In this document: positions 25,462-36,159 of the stretch, piece after piece
Position numbering within the stretch: the first letter of the stretch is position 1
How the letters are laid out: each line of letters starts with the position of its first letter
Source of the DNA: Euryodendron excelsum
Taxonomy: Eukaryota > Streptophyta > Magnoliopsida > Ericales > Pentaphylacaceae
Length of the DNA: 64,000 bases
Assembly (NCBI GenBank): GCA_033060915.1
Contig: CM065389.1
Span: 20,660,501 to 20,724,500 of the forward strand
Direction: 5' to 3'
The notes under the pieces: generated by a model
Database searches by the model: none
The model's input: the letters and a program-made list of their open reading frames with translations, nothing else
What the model was told of the DNA's origin: nothing
Made by a program: the position numbers and the translations under genes

Positions 25462-27302
25462 TTTACATTTTGCTAGTCCCTAGAAAAAATTATCAAAAAC
25501 AAAAAGGATAATCCCTACTTTTGGTGGAGTCACAAATGCATTTAGCTTATACACTAAGCCTTTAAACCCCTAGGTTACCCTTAGTGGATGAGTAGTATCT
25601 CGTGAGGGTTTTCAGTGATGATACCCACAAACATCCTTATGTGAATTGCTAATCAAGATAAGAATAAGGAATGAATGCATAATTCTACTCAAGTTAACAT
25701 TAGATGTCACTCCAAACTCCACACTCGTATTAATATGCAACAAGTCATACAAAAGAGAGGTTCATGTGTGTGGGTGAAGAATCATGCTAAAAAAACACAA
25801 ATAAAACTCATTTACGGAAATCCATCCCTTTAACACTTTGATTCAATCCTCACCAAACAAACACTAACAATTAAAGTCCCACATGGTTCTCACAATGGTA
25901 TGCTCAATAATGGAGTAAATATAAAAAGACAAATCAAGTGAACATACCAATTACAAAAACCGAAAAGATAGAAGTGTGTCGACGTTAGCATAGCTCCATA
26001 AAGAATGTTCAAAGTTAAGCATTAATTCAAAGAAATTGACAAAATAAAGCTTATACTCTATTGAAAACTTCAATCAAGCACAACTTGAATCAACAAAGTC
26101 ATGTAAAGGTGAAGAGGACAATGTAGAAAAGGTGAAAGGTAAGGGTAAAGAAATGAAGCAAATGGTCATATCATGTATGATTAATGTATGAAATGATAAA
26201 TGCAAAACAACCACAACTCTCCCTTTTCAACATTTAATACTTTTCTCTACTTCTTACTCTTCTCTTGAAATATTTTCAACTTTTGAACTTCTCTTTCATT
26301 CTTTTCTTCTTTTTATTCTTTTTTTTTTTCTTTTCTTACTTCTTTTTTTTTTCCATACTTCTCCTTTTGTTTCTATCATTTTGTCATTCTTCTTAGATTC
26401 AACAACTACTTTCATATTTCAATATGCTCATATGCATTGAACTCCCCAAATCAATCTCTTCTCTCACCTTTTTTTTTCTTTTTTTAGCAATACAAAAACA
26501 CTCTTTTCTCACTCAAGCGTCCATTTGCAATACAAGAGATGAAATCACTTTGCACTTTTAGGATAAGAGTGAAAGATCAACAAGGGTTAAGAGAAATGCA
26601 CAGTTCGGCAACGGAAAACTCATGGCTATTAAGAAGAAAATGGTATAGAATTATATTTAAAGTTGTACAACCGAAGCATTTCATAGAGTACAAGTGTCAA
26701 TATCAAGATCAAAACTCAACTCATAAACCAAATACAAGCATAATGAAGCTATTGAATGAAATGAGGGTGAAGAACTATCCTTGAATAAATGTAAACACTC
26801 CAAAAGGCGATAAATGCTCTAAAGCTCACAAAGTAATAATCTCCACTAATGTAAGGGTGAAAGTGCTAAGACTAGTAACAAATTGTGTTAAAAAGCATGA
26901 TTGTGCACAATGACGTAATCCCCTCTACACATACATGAATTAAGCAACTCCCACTACATGTTGGGTATGAGGAGTGAGTCAACATTATCTTGAGTAAAGA
27001 TACATGCAAGAATTCCTATCTTCTAATCTTAAAAGGCACTTTCACAAGTTTAATGATTTTTTTTATAGGGTGCAAAACAAAGAAATAAAAACAAAGAAAA
27101 TAGAGGCAAAACTTCTACCCCACCCCCAACTTAAAATGATACATTGTCCTCAATGCATGAGAACAAAGCATGGAATGCAAATACATAGTGGGAAAAAAAA
27201 TAAGGTGCCTAAGGCACCCCCAACTTAGAATGAGAAACAAACTAAGAAAAACAAATGAATAAAACAACTACTCCTACTCCTACCCAAATTTGAGAGAGAA
27301 AA

Positions 27303-27850
27303 TCACCAAATGCCACAAAATGAAAATTTGCCATCACCCCACACCCCCAACTTAGAGATTTTAAAAAAGTTCAAACAAATGTAAGAATATACAATGACCA
27401 CTTCTTTGATGATCTCAATGATATAAGCTTGAAGCATATAAGGGTAATAAGAGTCATGGTATGTAGAAAATAAAGAATGATCATGCACAAAGGTGCCGAT
27501 GATGTTCATGCCATGAAGTGCTTGACCCTTCCCCTCTTTTTGTTGGTCGGCCATGCGAATGATGTTTGGTTCTAATGTTAGGACATTGAGCTCCAAAGGC
27601 TTCGATAGATTAGGACTAGATGTTAGAGGCATAAAAGTAGGGATTTCATGATCCCTAAACATGGTAAGGGTGACCTCTAAACCATCAACATCATCATTGA
27701 TATGCTTATTCCCAACATCTAATAAACCAAAATCATCATTAAGGGTAATCTCAGTACTACCCCTCTCTTCTTGTTTGGAGTCCCCAATTTTGGACTCCTC
27801 TCTCTCAAATTCTTCATCCCAAAATTCATTTTCAATTATTTTCTTACTTA
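27303..27850 (-). pseudogene. LARD internal ORF, 3' part, split by solo LTR
   Basis: The open frame codes an acidic, low-similarity protein with GDSKQEERGSTEITLNDDFG and DVGNKHINDDVDGLEVTLTM. It ends KLGVWGDGKFSFCGIW. I recognise no enzyme domain. On the far side of the nested LTR the same frame continues at 32,939-33,072. The target duplication codons sit inside a His-Thr-Val stretch, so one frame of about 228 codons was cut by the insertion. It now appears to start with a few codons read from the inserted LTR. The function is unknown; Gag-like or element-specific is an inference. Confidence 0.55.
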
Positions 27851-27855
27851 CCGTA
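27851..27855. other. Target-site duplication CCGTA (left)
   Basis: CCGTA directly precedes the solo LTR start TGTAAGCACC and is repeated exactly at 32,934-32,938 after its end GGGCGCGACA. This defines both boundaries of the nested LTR. Confidence 0.9.
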
Positions 27856-28049
27856 TGTAAGCACCCCATTTTTGACCACTCGACAGTCTACACTCCGTCC
27901 AGACTTGTGTTTAAGTCATTGTGGGCATATTCCTATCGAAACCAATTCTCTAGGTCCAAATTCCGTCTTTCCATCGCTTCACAGGCTGGTCAGGCCCAAA
28001 TAGAGGCAAAATGACCAAAATGCCCTTAGGGGCATTGTCCTTTCCTTTC

Positions 28050-28500
28050 CGATTCCAACCCCTCTCTCGAGACAGTTTATTTCTCAGGACGGTTCCAACC
28101 TAGGGACATCTCCTCGAAGGCGATAAGTCGCCTTTCCAATCCCTCTCTCGAGACAATTTATTCCTCTAGACGGTTCTAATCCAGGCACGTCTCTTCGGAG
28201 GCGATAAGTCCCTTTTCCAATCCCTCTCTCGAGACAGTTTATTCCTCGAGACGGTTCCAATCCAGGCATGTCTCTTCGGAGTCGATAAGTCCCCTTTCCA
28301 ATCCCACTCTCGAGACAGTTTATTCCTCGAGACGGTTCTAATCAGGCACGTCTTTTCGGAGACGGTAAGACCCCTTTTCAATCCCTCTCTCGAGACAATT
28401 TATTCCTCGAGACGGTTCCAATCCAGGCATGTCTCTTCGGAGACGATAAGTCCCCTTTCCAATCCCTCTCTTGAGACAGTTTATTCCTCGAGACGGTCCG
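28050..28500. repeat. About 80-bp tandem repeat array in the solo LTR
   Basis: About six units, with starts near 28,136, 28,217, 28,298, 28,378 and 28,459 plus a degenerate first unit. Each has CCCTCTCTCGAGACA, then GTTTATTCCTCGAGACGG, and TCTCTTCGGAG.CGATAAG. The small open frames on the minus strand here only reflect the repeat. Confidence 0.88.
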
Positions 28501-29439
28501 AGTAGCGAAACTACTCACAAAACCGTTAGAGTAGCGGAAATACTCACAAATAGGTCGATATAGGGAATTGCCAACAAACCCCTGTGTCACGACGACAGCC
28601 GTTAGAGTGGCGGAAACACTCAAAACCCGGGTCAACACCAGTGTCTGTCAGCCCACTTCGGTGAAAAATGACCAAACTGCCCTTAGGACCTTTTTCGAGA
28701 CTTTCCGATCAAAATGACAATTTTGACCCTCGGCATCCGAATGCCCCGGGAACCACACCAGCTCTGGGTATCAAACCGGTAACCCTCTAAGATTGCTTTT
28801 TATAGTACTCTCAACCTTCCTTTATCTTTCCGGATCATTCCAAGTCAGTTCCGGCTAACCCGGTACAAAATGACCGTTTTGCCCCTAGAGGGCCGGTCTC
28901 CTTCTTCAACCACACCAGCTTTGAGTATCAAACCGGTAACCTCCTGAGAATACTTTTATATAGTGTTCTCAACCTTCCTTTACCTTTTCGAATCATTCTG
29001 AGTCAGTTCCGGCAAACCCGATACAAAATGACAGTTTTGCCCCTGGTGAGCCGGTCTCCTTTTTCGACCACACCAGCTTTAGAAATCAAATCGGCAACCT
29101 CTGGGAACATCCTGAATAATGTTTTCAAATCCCAAGTCTTCCTCCGAGACAATCCGAGTCTGTCCCGGCAGTTTTCCAATCCGATTGACCGTTTTGCCCC
29201 TAAAGGCCCAGTCAACCCTTCCGACACATCCTATCCTCACTTTTGAAGTCAAATATCTCCAGGACACTATTTTAAGTGTTCCTGCTCCTTTCCGGCCTTC
29301 CGGGTCATTCCCGGCTCCTCCAAATCATTCTCGGACTTTCCGGAGCCACTCCTAGTAAAACCAGACTAAAAATTGCATGATAGTCACTAGTACAGGAACC
29401 CAAATCTAGTCAAAAATACGTTGCTTGCCGACCTTAAAC

Positions 29440-29545
29440 ATTTCCTAAATGGCTGGCGCCACTACTCTAAAAAATGGCCTGGCGCCACTCCTAGTGGCGC
29501 CGGTGTAAAATTTGGCCTGGCGCCACTACAACAGGCGCCAGTGTT
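29440..29545. repeat. GGCGCCA repeat cluster upstream of the LTR TATA box
   Basis: Four or more copies of CTGGCGCCACT or its inverse occur within about 100 bp (ATGGCTGGCGCCACTACT, GCCTGGCGCCACTCC, TAGTGGCGCCGGTG, CAACAGGCGCCAGTG). They lie just before the TATA box, so they could be promoter elements of the LTR. That role is an inference. Confidence 0.6.
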
Positions 29546-29555
29546 GTCCAACCTC

Positions 29556-29563
29556 TATAAATA
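29556..29563 (+). promoter_or_regulatory. TATA box of the solo LTR
   Basis: TATAAATA follows AACCTC and precedes CAGAG. The related LTR at 20,651 has the same box in the same context, so the LTR is read on the plus strand, with U3 of about 1.7 kb and R-U5 of about 3.4 kb. Confidence 0.6.
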
Positions 29564-30129
29564 CAGAGTTTCTTCCAACGTGAAAAGGATCCACAAATTC
29601 AACCTAAAAATCATATAATTCGATATACAGAACTGGAGCACCTCCTAAACCCTAGCTTCCCTAGGTTTTCCAAACCCTAGCCTCCTATACACTCCTATAC
29701 ATCCTCATACACTCAAGCACTAAACTTTAACCCTCTTTCAAAGACTTGAAGAGTTGTAATCTGAAGTTTGAAGCTTGAAGACAACTCTTGAAGACTGAAG
29801 GTGAAGATCAAGACGAAGACCGAAGACCGAAGAAAGCAAGGCGCACAAAATAAACAAAACATATGGTAGGCTCCCTATTTAAATTTTCGCATTTCCCCCC
29901 TCTCTCTTCTCTCTCCTAACCCACTTGGGTTTTCTCTATTTTAATCCCCCATCTCTTTCCCCCCCTTTCTTTGCTTGGTTGAAACAAGGGGATTCCCGAT
30001 TCATGTGTAGGATTGGGCTACTGGAGAGTCACCGTATCGGGGGCTTTCTTCTAGTCTAACCAGAGACCACGTGGGTCCGACCCCCTTGATTATGTGGTGA
30101 AACCTTAGCCTTGTATGTTCACGATCCCA

Positions 30130-32450
30130 AAATTGCATTGTGCATATCATGATCTTGCATCTTCCAAAAACCGTTTTCAAAGTTGTTTTTCAAATCGTTT
30201 TCAAATTTGTTTTCAAAATTGCATCAAAATCTCTTTTTCAAAACATATTTTCAAAATCACAATCCTAGGGTGATTCTAGCTTTTCCATGGCTAGGTTTGC
30301 TTTAGGAAAGTGTTACATTTAAAGTGACCAATACGGTCCATATTTTCAAATCTTATTATTTTCAAAACCGCTTTCCTAAAGTGGTTCTAGCTCTCTTATG
30401 GTTAAAATTTCTTTAGGAAAGTGAGACGTTTTTACACCTTCTAAAAACTCTCTTTTCAAAAAGTCTTTCTTCCTAAAAATCTCTTTTTCAACATACTTTC
30501 CTAAAAAATCTCCTTTCCAAAATTATTTTCAAAAACTCCCTTCCAAAATTTATTTTTCAAAACTCCCTTTTTCAACTCCTTTCCAAAATCCTCTCCCCAA
30601 AATCCACTTTCTAAAAACGTTCCCCAAAAATCTTTCTAAAAACTCTCTTCAACAATCTTCTACCAAAAATTTTTCTAGAAAAACTCTCTCTAAAAATCTT
30701 TTCAATAACTCTCTTTCCAAAATCTTCCTTTTAGAATTCCCCTCTAGGATTTTCCTTCTAAGATCTTCGTTTCCAAAAACATACTTTCTAAAAACTCCTT
30801 CTCTTTAAAATCTTTTTCCAAAAACTCCTCCCTAGGATTCCTTTCTAAAAAACTTTCGTTTTCAAAAACGCACTTTCTAAAAATCCTCTCTCTTTAGAGC
30901 CCAAGTCAAGCCCTAGAACCCACAATTAGGAAACCCTAATTTTCTTTCCAAAAACGTGATTTTTTAAACTTTGCCCCAAACCTAGGTTTTCAAAACCTCT
31001 TGTTTTCACATCTAAACTATACACATTTCCAAAACCTCTTTTCTACGTTAAAATTCTATACTTTCAAATCTAGGGTTTCTAGAATTTCCCTTTCCAAATC
31101 CTTGTCAAATCCTATCTTCCCTTTAGGAAACTAAATCTAATCTTCCCGTTTAGAAAACTAGATCCCGTCCTCTGTTTTTGGAAACAAAATCAAACTTTCT
31201 CTTTTAGAAACCAAATCCAATCCCTCCCGAATCCAAATCTTTCCTAATCCAACTCCTTCCTAAACTTTTACATTCCTAAATCTTAAGCTTCCAAAACTTG
31301 AACATAACAATCTCTCCTAAGTTTTAAAAACTCAAAATCTAAATATTTCCTAATTCAACTTTCTCCTAATTCCCTTCTTTCCTAAATCATAAGTTTCCTA
31401 AAAATCTTTCCTAAAACATTAAGCTTTTGCTTCTTACCTAATTCCACATCTTTCCTAATTCTACCCCTTTCCAAATCTTAACATTCCAAATCTAAGTTTT
31501 CAAATCTTTCCTAAACTCAACCTTTCTTAATCTTAAGATTTTCTAAAACTCTAGAACTTTCTAAATCTTAAACCTTTCTAAATTTCAAATCTTTCCTAAT
31601 TCAAAATTTTCTAAATTCAAAACTTTCTTAAGTTAAATCTTTCTAAACTTCCAAATTTTCTAAATTTTAAACTTTCCCAAACTTCAAAACCTTTTCAAAT
31701 CTAAAACTTTTCTAAACTCAAAACTTTCTTCAAGGCTTTCTTAAGTTGAAACTTTCTTAATTCAAACATTTACTAAATTGAAAACTTTCCTTTTTCAAAC
31801 CTTTCCTAAAACGAAACTTTCCTACTTCCAAAACTTCCCCATTTCAAAATTTTCTAAACTTTAAACTTTCCAAATTCAAAACTTTCCTACGTTGAAACTT
31901 TTCTAATTTCAAAACTTTCCTAAATTGAACTTTTCCTAATTCAAACATTTCCTAAATCTAACCTTTCCAATCTCCTAAACCTTCCAAGTCGAGTCAAACC
32001 TTTCCTAAGTTTAGGTTTCTTAAACCTTCATCTTTCTAAAACAAGTCCAAATCTATCTTTCCAAATCAAAATTCAACCTTTTCAATTCCAAAATTCCAAA
32101 TTCCAATTTTCAATCCTCTATTCAAAGTTCAATCTCTCAATCTTCCAATTCAATCTCCTTCTTTAAATCAACTCTTCTATTTTTAATCGGACTTCAGTCC
32201 GAACTACGACTGACCGGTCACAACACTTTTCAAACTTTCAATTCCACCTTCATGGGCGCAGTCTCCACATCTTTCAAATCTCAAATTCCAATTTGTTTTC
32301 AAAATTCCGATTTCAAAATTTCTATTTCCAAATTCCTATTTCTAAATTCTCAAACTTTCCAATTTCAATTCCATCTCTTCAAATCTATTTTCAAATTTAT
32401 TTTCAAATCTATTTTTCAATTCTCTTAACTTGCACTTGCATATCATGCAT
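30130..32450. repeat. G-depleted C/T/A-rich degenerate repeat in LTR U5
   Basis: About 2.3 kb dominated by permutations of CTTTCCTAAA and TTTTCAAAAC with very few G on the plus strand. No open frame is meaningful here. The related relic has a shorter stretch of the same type (about 23,160-24,000). Confidence 0.75.
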
Positions 32451-32933
32451 CATGTCTTTTAAACATTGTCTTTTTCAAAGTGGGTAGGATTGAACCATTA
32501 GTTAGTTAAAGACTCTCATAGGTGAATCTAGGGTAGGGTGATAGCTTAGTGCGTCTTCCCTACACGTAACCAACCTCCGAACCTAGAATCACAGTTTTCG
32601 AAAGACCAAAAAGGAGTTATTTTTCAAAAAGGGCTAAATATTTTTCAAAGGTTGCCAAACAACCTGTTTTTTTTAAAACCCTCTCTTGAGGTGGTATTTT
32701 CAAAAACCTTTTTTTCAAAAACCCTAAGTGTAGTTTTCGGATTATGCTTAGTTTTTAAGTGACCTAACTCACCTTAATCAAGTTAGGTGGCGACTCCAAA
32801 TCTTTTTTAAAAGCCCTTTATTCAAACCAATTTTTCAATTCAAACCTAGTCGCACTCATTCTTCTAGGAGAGAGTACAGCATTTTTCCCGCTTGGGTGAG
32901 TATTCCTCATATGCGAAAAATTTGGGCGCGACA

Positions 32934-32938
32934 CCGTA
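32934..32938. other. Target-site duplication CCGTA (right)
   Basis: Exact copy of 27,851-27,855, directly after the LTR end ACA. Confidence 0.9.
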
Positions 32939-33072
32939 TGAACGTTTTCCTTGGACACAAAGTCTTGGGAAAGAATGCCTTGGTTAATGATATTCTCATT
33001 CCTATGGTTAGTGATGGGATGAGCTGATTCACTTAGGCACCCTTGCCTAATAAGAACTAGTGGAGATGGCAT
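32939..33072 (-). pseudogene. LARD internal ORF, 5' part, split by solo LTR
   Basis: A minus-strand frame opens at 33,070-33,072 with MPSPLVLIRQGCLSESAHP and runs to SKENVHT, where the inserted LTR begins. The frame resumes at 27,850. It is the N-terminal part of the unknown LARD protein described at 27,303. No domain recognised. Confidence 0.5.
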
Positions 33073-33129
33073 AAAGGACTTGTCCTCTGCTTAGACAACC
33101 AAGGTTTGCATTAAAAGAGTCAATTGACA

Positions 33130-33465
33130 CTATATCTTATTAAGGCCCTCATTTACTCTAGAGTTCACTTCTCTTTGAAATTTTATCGCTTGTTGAAAAG
33201 TGTTCTCTAAAGTATCCTCTATTGTGTCTGCTTGTGTGCCAATATGAGAAATGTGATATTCCTCATAGGATAAAAATTGGGCATAACAGTATTCATATGG
33301 TGGAGTTTGGTAGGGTGGAAGTGGTACATGGTAATAGTGAAAGGGCTCTTGGTAAGAGTGAGGCTTAAAATAATGTTGTGAATGTGTGCTCTCATATCCC
33401 CTACCAAAGTTAAATTGTTCACACCCCCCAAGATTGGAAGGTGGTTGTGAAGACTCCTGTGGCCA
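33130..33465 (-). CDS. LARD Tyr/His/Pro-rich gag-like frame (partial)
   Basis: One minus-strand frame is open for 111 codons, between a stop at 33,466-33,468 and a TAG at 33,130-33,132. It has PPSNLGGCEQFNFGRGY, then PHSYQEPFHYYHVPLPPYQ, and ends with a helical segment DTLENTFQQAIKFQREVN. It lacks an ATG. The likely start lies upstream in another frame, so the protein is probably frameshifted. It follows the primer site and 5' LTR, the position of gag, but no zinc knuckle or capsid motif is visible. Gag-like is an inference from place and composition. Confidence 0.45.
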   Translation of the reverse strand, partial: WPQESSQPPSNLGGCEQFNFGRGYESTHSQHYFKPHSYQEPFHYYHVPLPPYQTPPYEYCYAQFLSYEEYHISHIGTQADTIEDTLENTFQQAIKFQREVNSRVNEGLNKI

Positions 33466-33988
33466 TTAACTCTAAGGTATTCTCTAAGAGATATGTTGAA
33501 TGATGGATGGTGTGAAAATTTGCCACCAAACATAATGAAGTGCACAATGGAAGATGAATGCAATGCACAAACAAATGTAACGCACCGCGCCTCAATACAT
33601 CATACACAACAATGCTCAATAATTTTCATCCAAACCGCCAATCTCCACATAATAATTCCACCAATTTAAGTAACAATCCAACCAAACCTCCAATCTCCAC
33701 AAGTTATATACCACCAATTTGCAATAAAAACAATCTCTAATTCTCCACTAGCAATCTTCCAATCAATTTATTAAAACAAAACAAAATATATACAAATCAA
33801 AAAAAATAAACCTAAAATAAAGAGAAAAAAAAAAGAATGAAAATCTAACATGGTATCACACAAAAATATTGAACGAAGTTACCGATGGCCTAAGCCGAAG
33901 ACTCATTCGTCGTGGTAGATTGATGGAGATTCAATCCATCAATTGCTCTTCAACCCGAAGTTTGTTAGTGCTCACCTCGTGTCTTTGG

Positions 33989-34006
33989 TCCCTGACAATG
34001 ACGCCA
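33989..34006 (-). other. Primer-binding site of the LARD, tRNA-Asp type
   Basis: The plus strand reads TCCCTGACAATGACGCCA. Compared with the tRNA-Asp end TCCCCGGCAACGGCGCCA it differs at four positions, all C-to-T or G-to-A as expected from decay of methylated sites. It lies 5 bp from the 5' LTR start at 34,012. Confidence 0.7.
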
Positions 34007-34011
34007 AAACT

Positions 34012-35756
34012 TGACTCGCCCCTAAATGCATCCTGCAATTGGAGTTAGTTACCCCGCAAGAGTATGGGGGTTGCGATGAAATATAAATCGGTAATCCGGT
34101 ATCATTCTCTCCTAAGGAACCTAACCCAATATAGGTTTTGGAGACTCAACTTGTACTAAACTAACTAGGATTGACTAGAAATTATGTGAATCAAATCTAA
34201 AATAAAATAGAAAATAAAAAGACCGAAAATCTTTTAGGTCTTGATGATTGTTTTGATTTACTAACCTATTGCAATGAAAATAAAAGCAATTAACACTAGA
34301 AAATTTAATTAAAGCAATTGAAATTAGACTTAAAGCAATAACAAAGGAATTGGGCACAAATGATCCAATCACTTAATTTCATCCAAGGCTTCCAATGGGG
34401 TTTATAACTCAAATCAAACACAACATTCAAGTGTATTTGATTCGGAGAATTTAACTTTGAAAATCAATAATTCTCAAACAATTGAAATTGGATACATGGT
34501 CAATGGGGAATCAAAGGTTAATATTATCGATTTAACTAGGGTCAATACCAAATTTGTGGTTTGTGCATTGAATTAGTCAAACATAATCAATAACCTAGGT
34601 TTTCTAAGGCATCCTTAATTAGTTGATGGGAATGAATTTCTAGCAATTGTGGAGTATTTGTCTAGTAGAGAGTCATAAATTAATACCATTGATTTGGGTG
34701 ATCAAAATTCTCAAACTTAGTCAATAATTTAAGTTTTCTAAAATTTCATATGCAATTACTAAGAATTCGAAATCTAGAAAAATATGACAATTAATTCATG
34801 AGATACCTCCATTGAAATTCTTAAATTATTTAGGTGATTTTCACATTTGAACCTAATTTAAAGCATGTAAAGATTTAAAACTAAAATTTATTTGAATAAT
34901 AAAACTGTTTGATTATAAGGAAAATGAGAGAAAGTGTAAGAAAGTGAAGGAAAATATAATACAATAAAAGAAAATTACAAGTTAACCCTATGCTACCATT
35001 ACAAAGATAAATCTAAGCTAAAAATGAACAAAAAATAAGAAAACCAACCTCTTGGGAGCTTCTCCCGCCGCCCCTCTACCTAAAACTAACCCCCTAATTG
35101 CACACAAAAAAAAAACCCTTCAAAAACCCCTAAAACGTAGCTTTGGACACAAAAAATGCAATCTAAAAGCCAAAATAGCGTCTGAACATACTTCGGACGG
35201 TGCGTGTGACGCGCGTCTGAATTGCGTCTAGACAGTCACTGTTCACCATTCGGATGCACTATTCAGACGCTACTATTCACCGTTCAGATGATTACTATTC
35301 ACCGTTCAGACGAGTGAACAGTAACTATCCGAATGGTGAACAGTGACCGTTCGAACGCACTGTTCGGACGGTCATTATTCATTATTCGGCCCAACAACTT
35401 TCCAGCTCGATTTTGACCACTTTACAAGCCGATTCAACTGATACACATTAGAAGACAAGTTGTATCCCTTAAAATCTTCTTTCCAATGGTGCAAAAATCA
35501 GCTCAATCGAACTTTGAAGTAAAAAGTTATGGCTAAAATACCGAGTCGGGTTGGACTTCTTATCACTGGTTTACTCGTTTTGAACCCGCTTCGATCATTT
35601 TTTGCGTCTATTTGCCTTTATTAGCTCCTATAACCTACAAAACACACAAAAAACACAATCAAGCAAATATATAATTAGATTAAGAAAATTAACACTAATC
35701 TAAGTCTAATAAGGTGCAAATCAAAGGCCTATGATTACACTTTTAGGGTGTAATCA
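34012..35756 (-). repeat. 5' LTR of the LARD-like element
   Basis: It begins TGACTCGCCCC and ends GGGTGTAATCA. It matches 24,007-25,451 from position 34,251 onward and carries a cluster of inverted repeats at 35,170-35,395. The junction at 35,756/35,757 passes straight into a gypsy gag frame. Confidence 0.78.
35170..35395. repeat. Inverted-repeat cluster (ACTGTTCACCGTTCGGACG type)
   Basis: About ten copies, in both orientations, of a 20-mer resembling ACTGTTCACCGTTCAGACG. Examples are CACTGTTCACCATTCGGATG, TATTCACCGTTCAGATG, and the inverse GAATGGTGAACAGTGACCG. Adjacent opposite copies can fold into hairpins. A shorter version is in the other LTR at 24,940-25,085. Confidence 0.75.
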
Positions 35757-36159
35757 ACTTCCTATCATAAGGTGTAAACTTTGGTGGTGCAAATTTCCTG
35801 GGAGGTCGGCATGTATCGATCTCTTCTATGAAAGGGGTGGAAGCAATCTGATCTAGGGCCCTCCTGGCTATATCTTGTGTTGTCCGCCCTTTTTGGTGTT
35901 TTTTCCGGTTGTTGAGCCAATCCTCTAGCCACTTGTCCCAATTTTGTTGCTCTAGCTCGACCCCTACTGGGTCCCTTGCTGGCGATCGATTACTCCATGG
36001 CTTCCAATCTTCCTTTCGTTCCATATAGTGCCCTATGCGGCTTCCTATTGCACGTGCGGTCGGGAGGCTCATATTTCTCAAATTTGATCTCCTTCTGTGT
36101 TGCCATTCTGGTGATCTCTCAAGTACTCGTCCATCTCGTTTGGCAATTCCCTCCCTCAT
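35757..36159 (-). pseudogene. Gypsy gag N-terminal part, truncated by LARD LTR
   Basis: The minus-strand frame starts MREGIAKRDGRVLERSPEWQ and reaches TPFIEEIDTCRPPRKFAPP followed by KFTPYDRKL. The pattern PF.EEI....PP.KF..PKFTPYD is the lead into the capsid-like domain of many plant gypsy Gag proteins. The element frame ends within this motif, where the neighbouring LTR begins. Charged N-terminal sequence (KEDWKPWSNRSPARDP) is also usual. Only about 134 codons remain. Confidence 0.7.

Larger units (their letters stand above)
27856..32933 (+). mobile_element. 5.1-kb Tat/Ogre-like solo LTR
   Basis: It runs from TGTAAGCACCCCATTTTTGA to AATTTGGGCGCGACA (TG..CA ends) and is flanked by a perfect CCGTA duplication. 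There is no internal coding region and no second copy of the start or end, so it is a solo LTR of 5,078 bp. The length, the GTGGCGACTCCAAA block (32,789-32,802) and the GGGCGCGACA end recall Tat/Ogre elements, which have exceptionally long LTRs. Parts in order are a tandem array (28,050-28,500), three repeats of a CACACCAGCTTTGAGTATC-type block (28,740-29,090), GGCGCCA repeats (29,450-29,540), a TATA box at 29,556, and a G-poor C/T/A stretch (30,130-32,450). Confidence 0.85.
24007..35756 (-). mobile_element. LARD-like non-autonomous LTR retrotransposon, Athila-related
   Basis: Similar LTRs occur at 24,007-25,451 (3' copy, truncated at its outer end) and 34,012-35,756 (5' copy). Both end TGTAATCA and share blocks such as TTTGATTTACTAACCTATT and ATTAATACCAT.GATTTGGG. 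The primer-like site at 33,989-34,006 matches tRNA-Asp at 14 of 18 bases. The internal sequence (about 3.5 kb without the nested LTR) encodes no pol, only two short gag-like or unknown frames. The internal region beside the 3' LTR is homologous to that of the Athila element at 5,078-6,400. A solo LTR (27,856-32,933) is nested inside. Confidence 0.75.

Noticed and set aside
28050..28500. CRISPR-like regular repeat array
   Set aside because: Units are contiguous 80-bp tandem repeats without unique spacers, inside a plant LTR.
28084..28638. Several minus-strand open frames with repeated SRNKLS and RDWK peptides
   Set aside because: They are readings of the 80-bp tandem array in the solo LTR, not genes.
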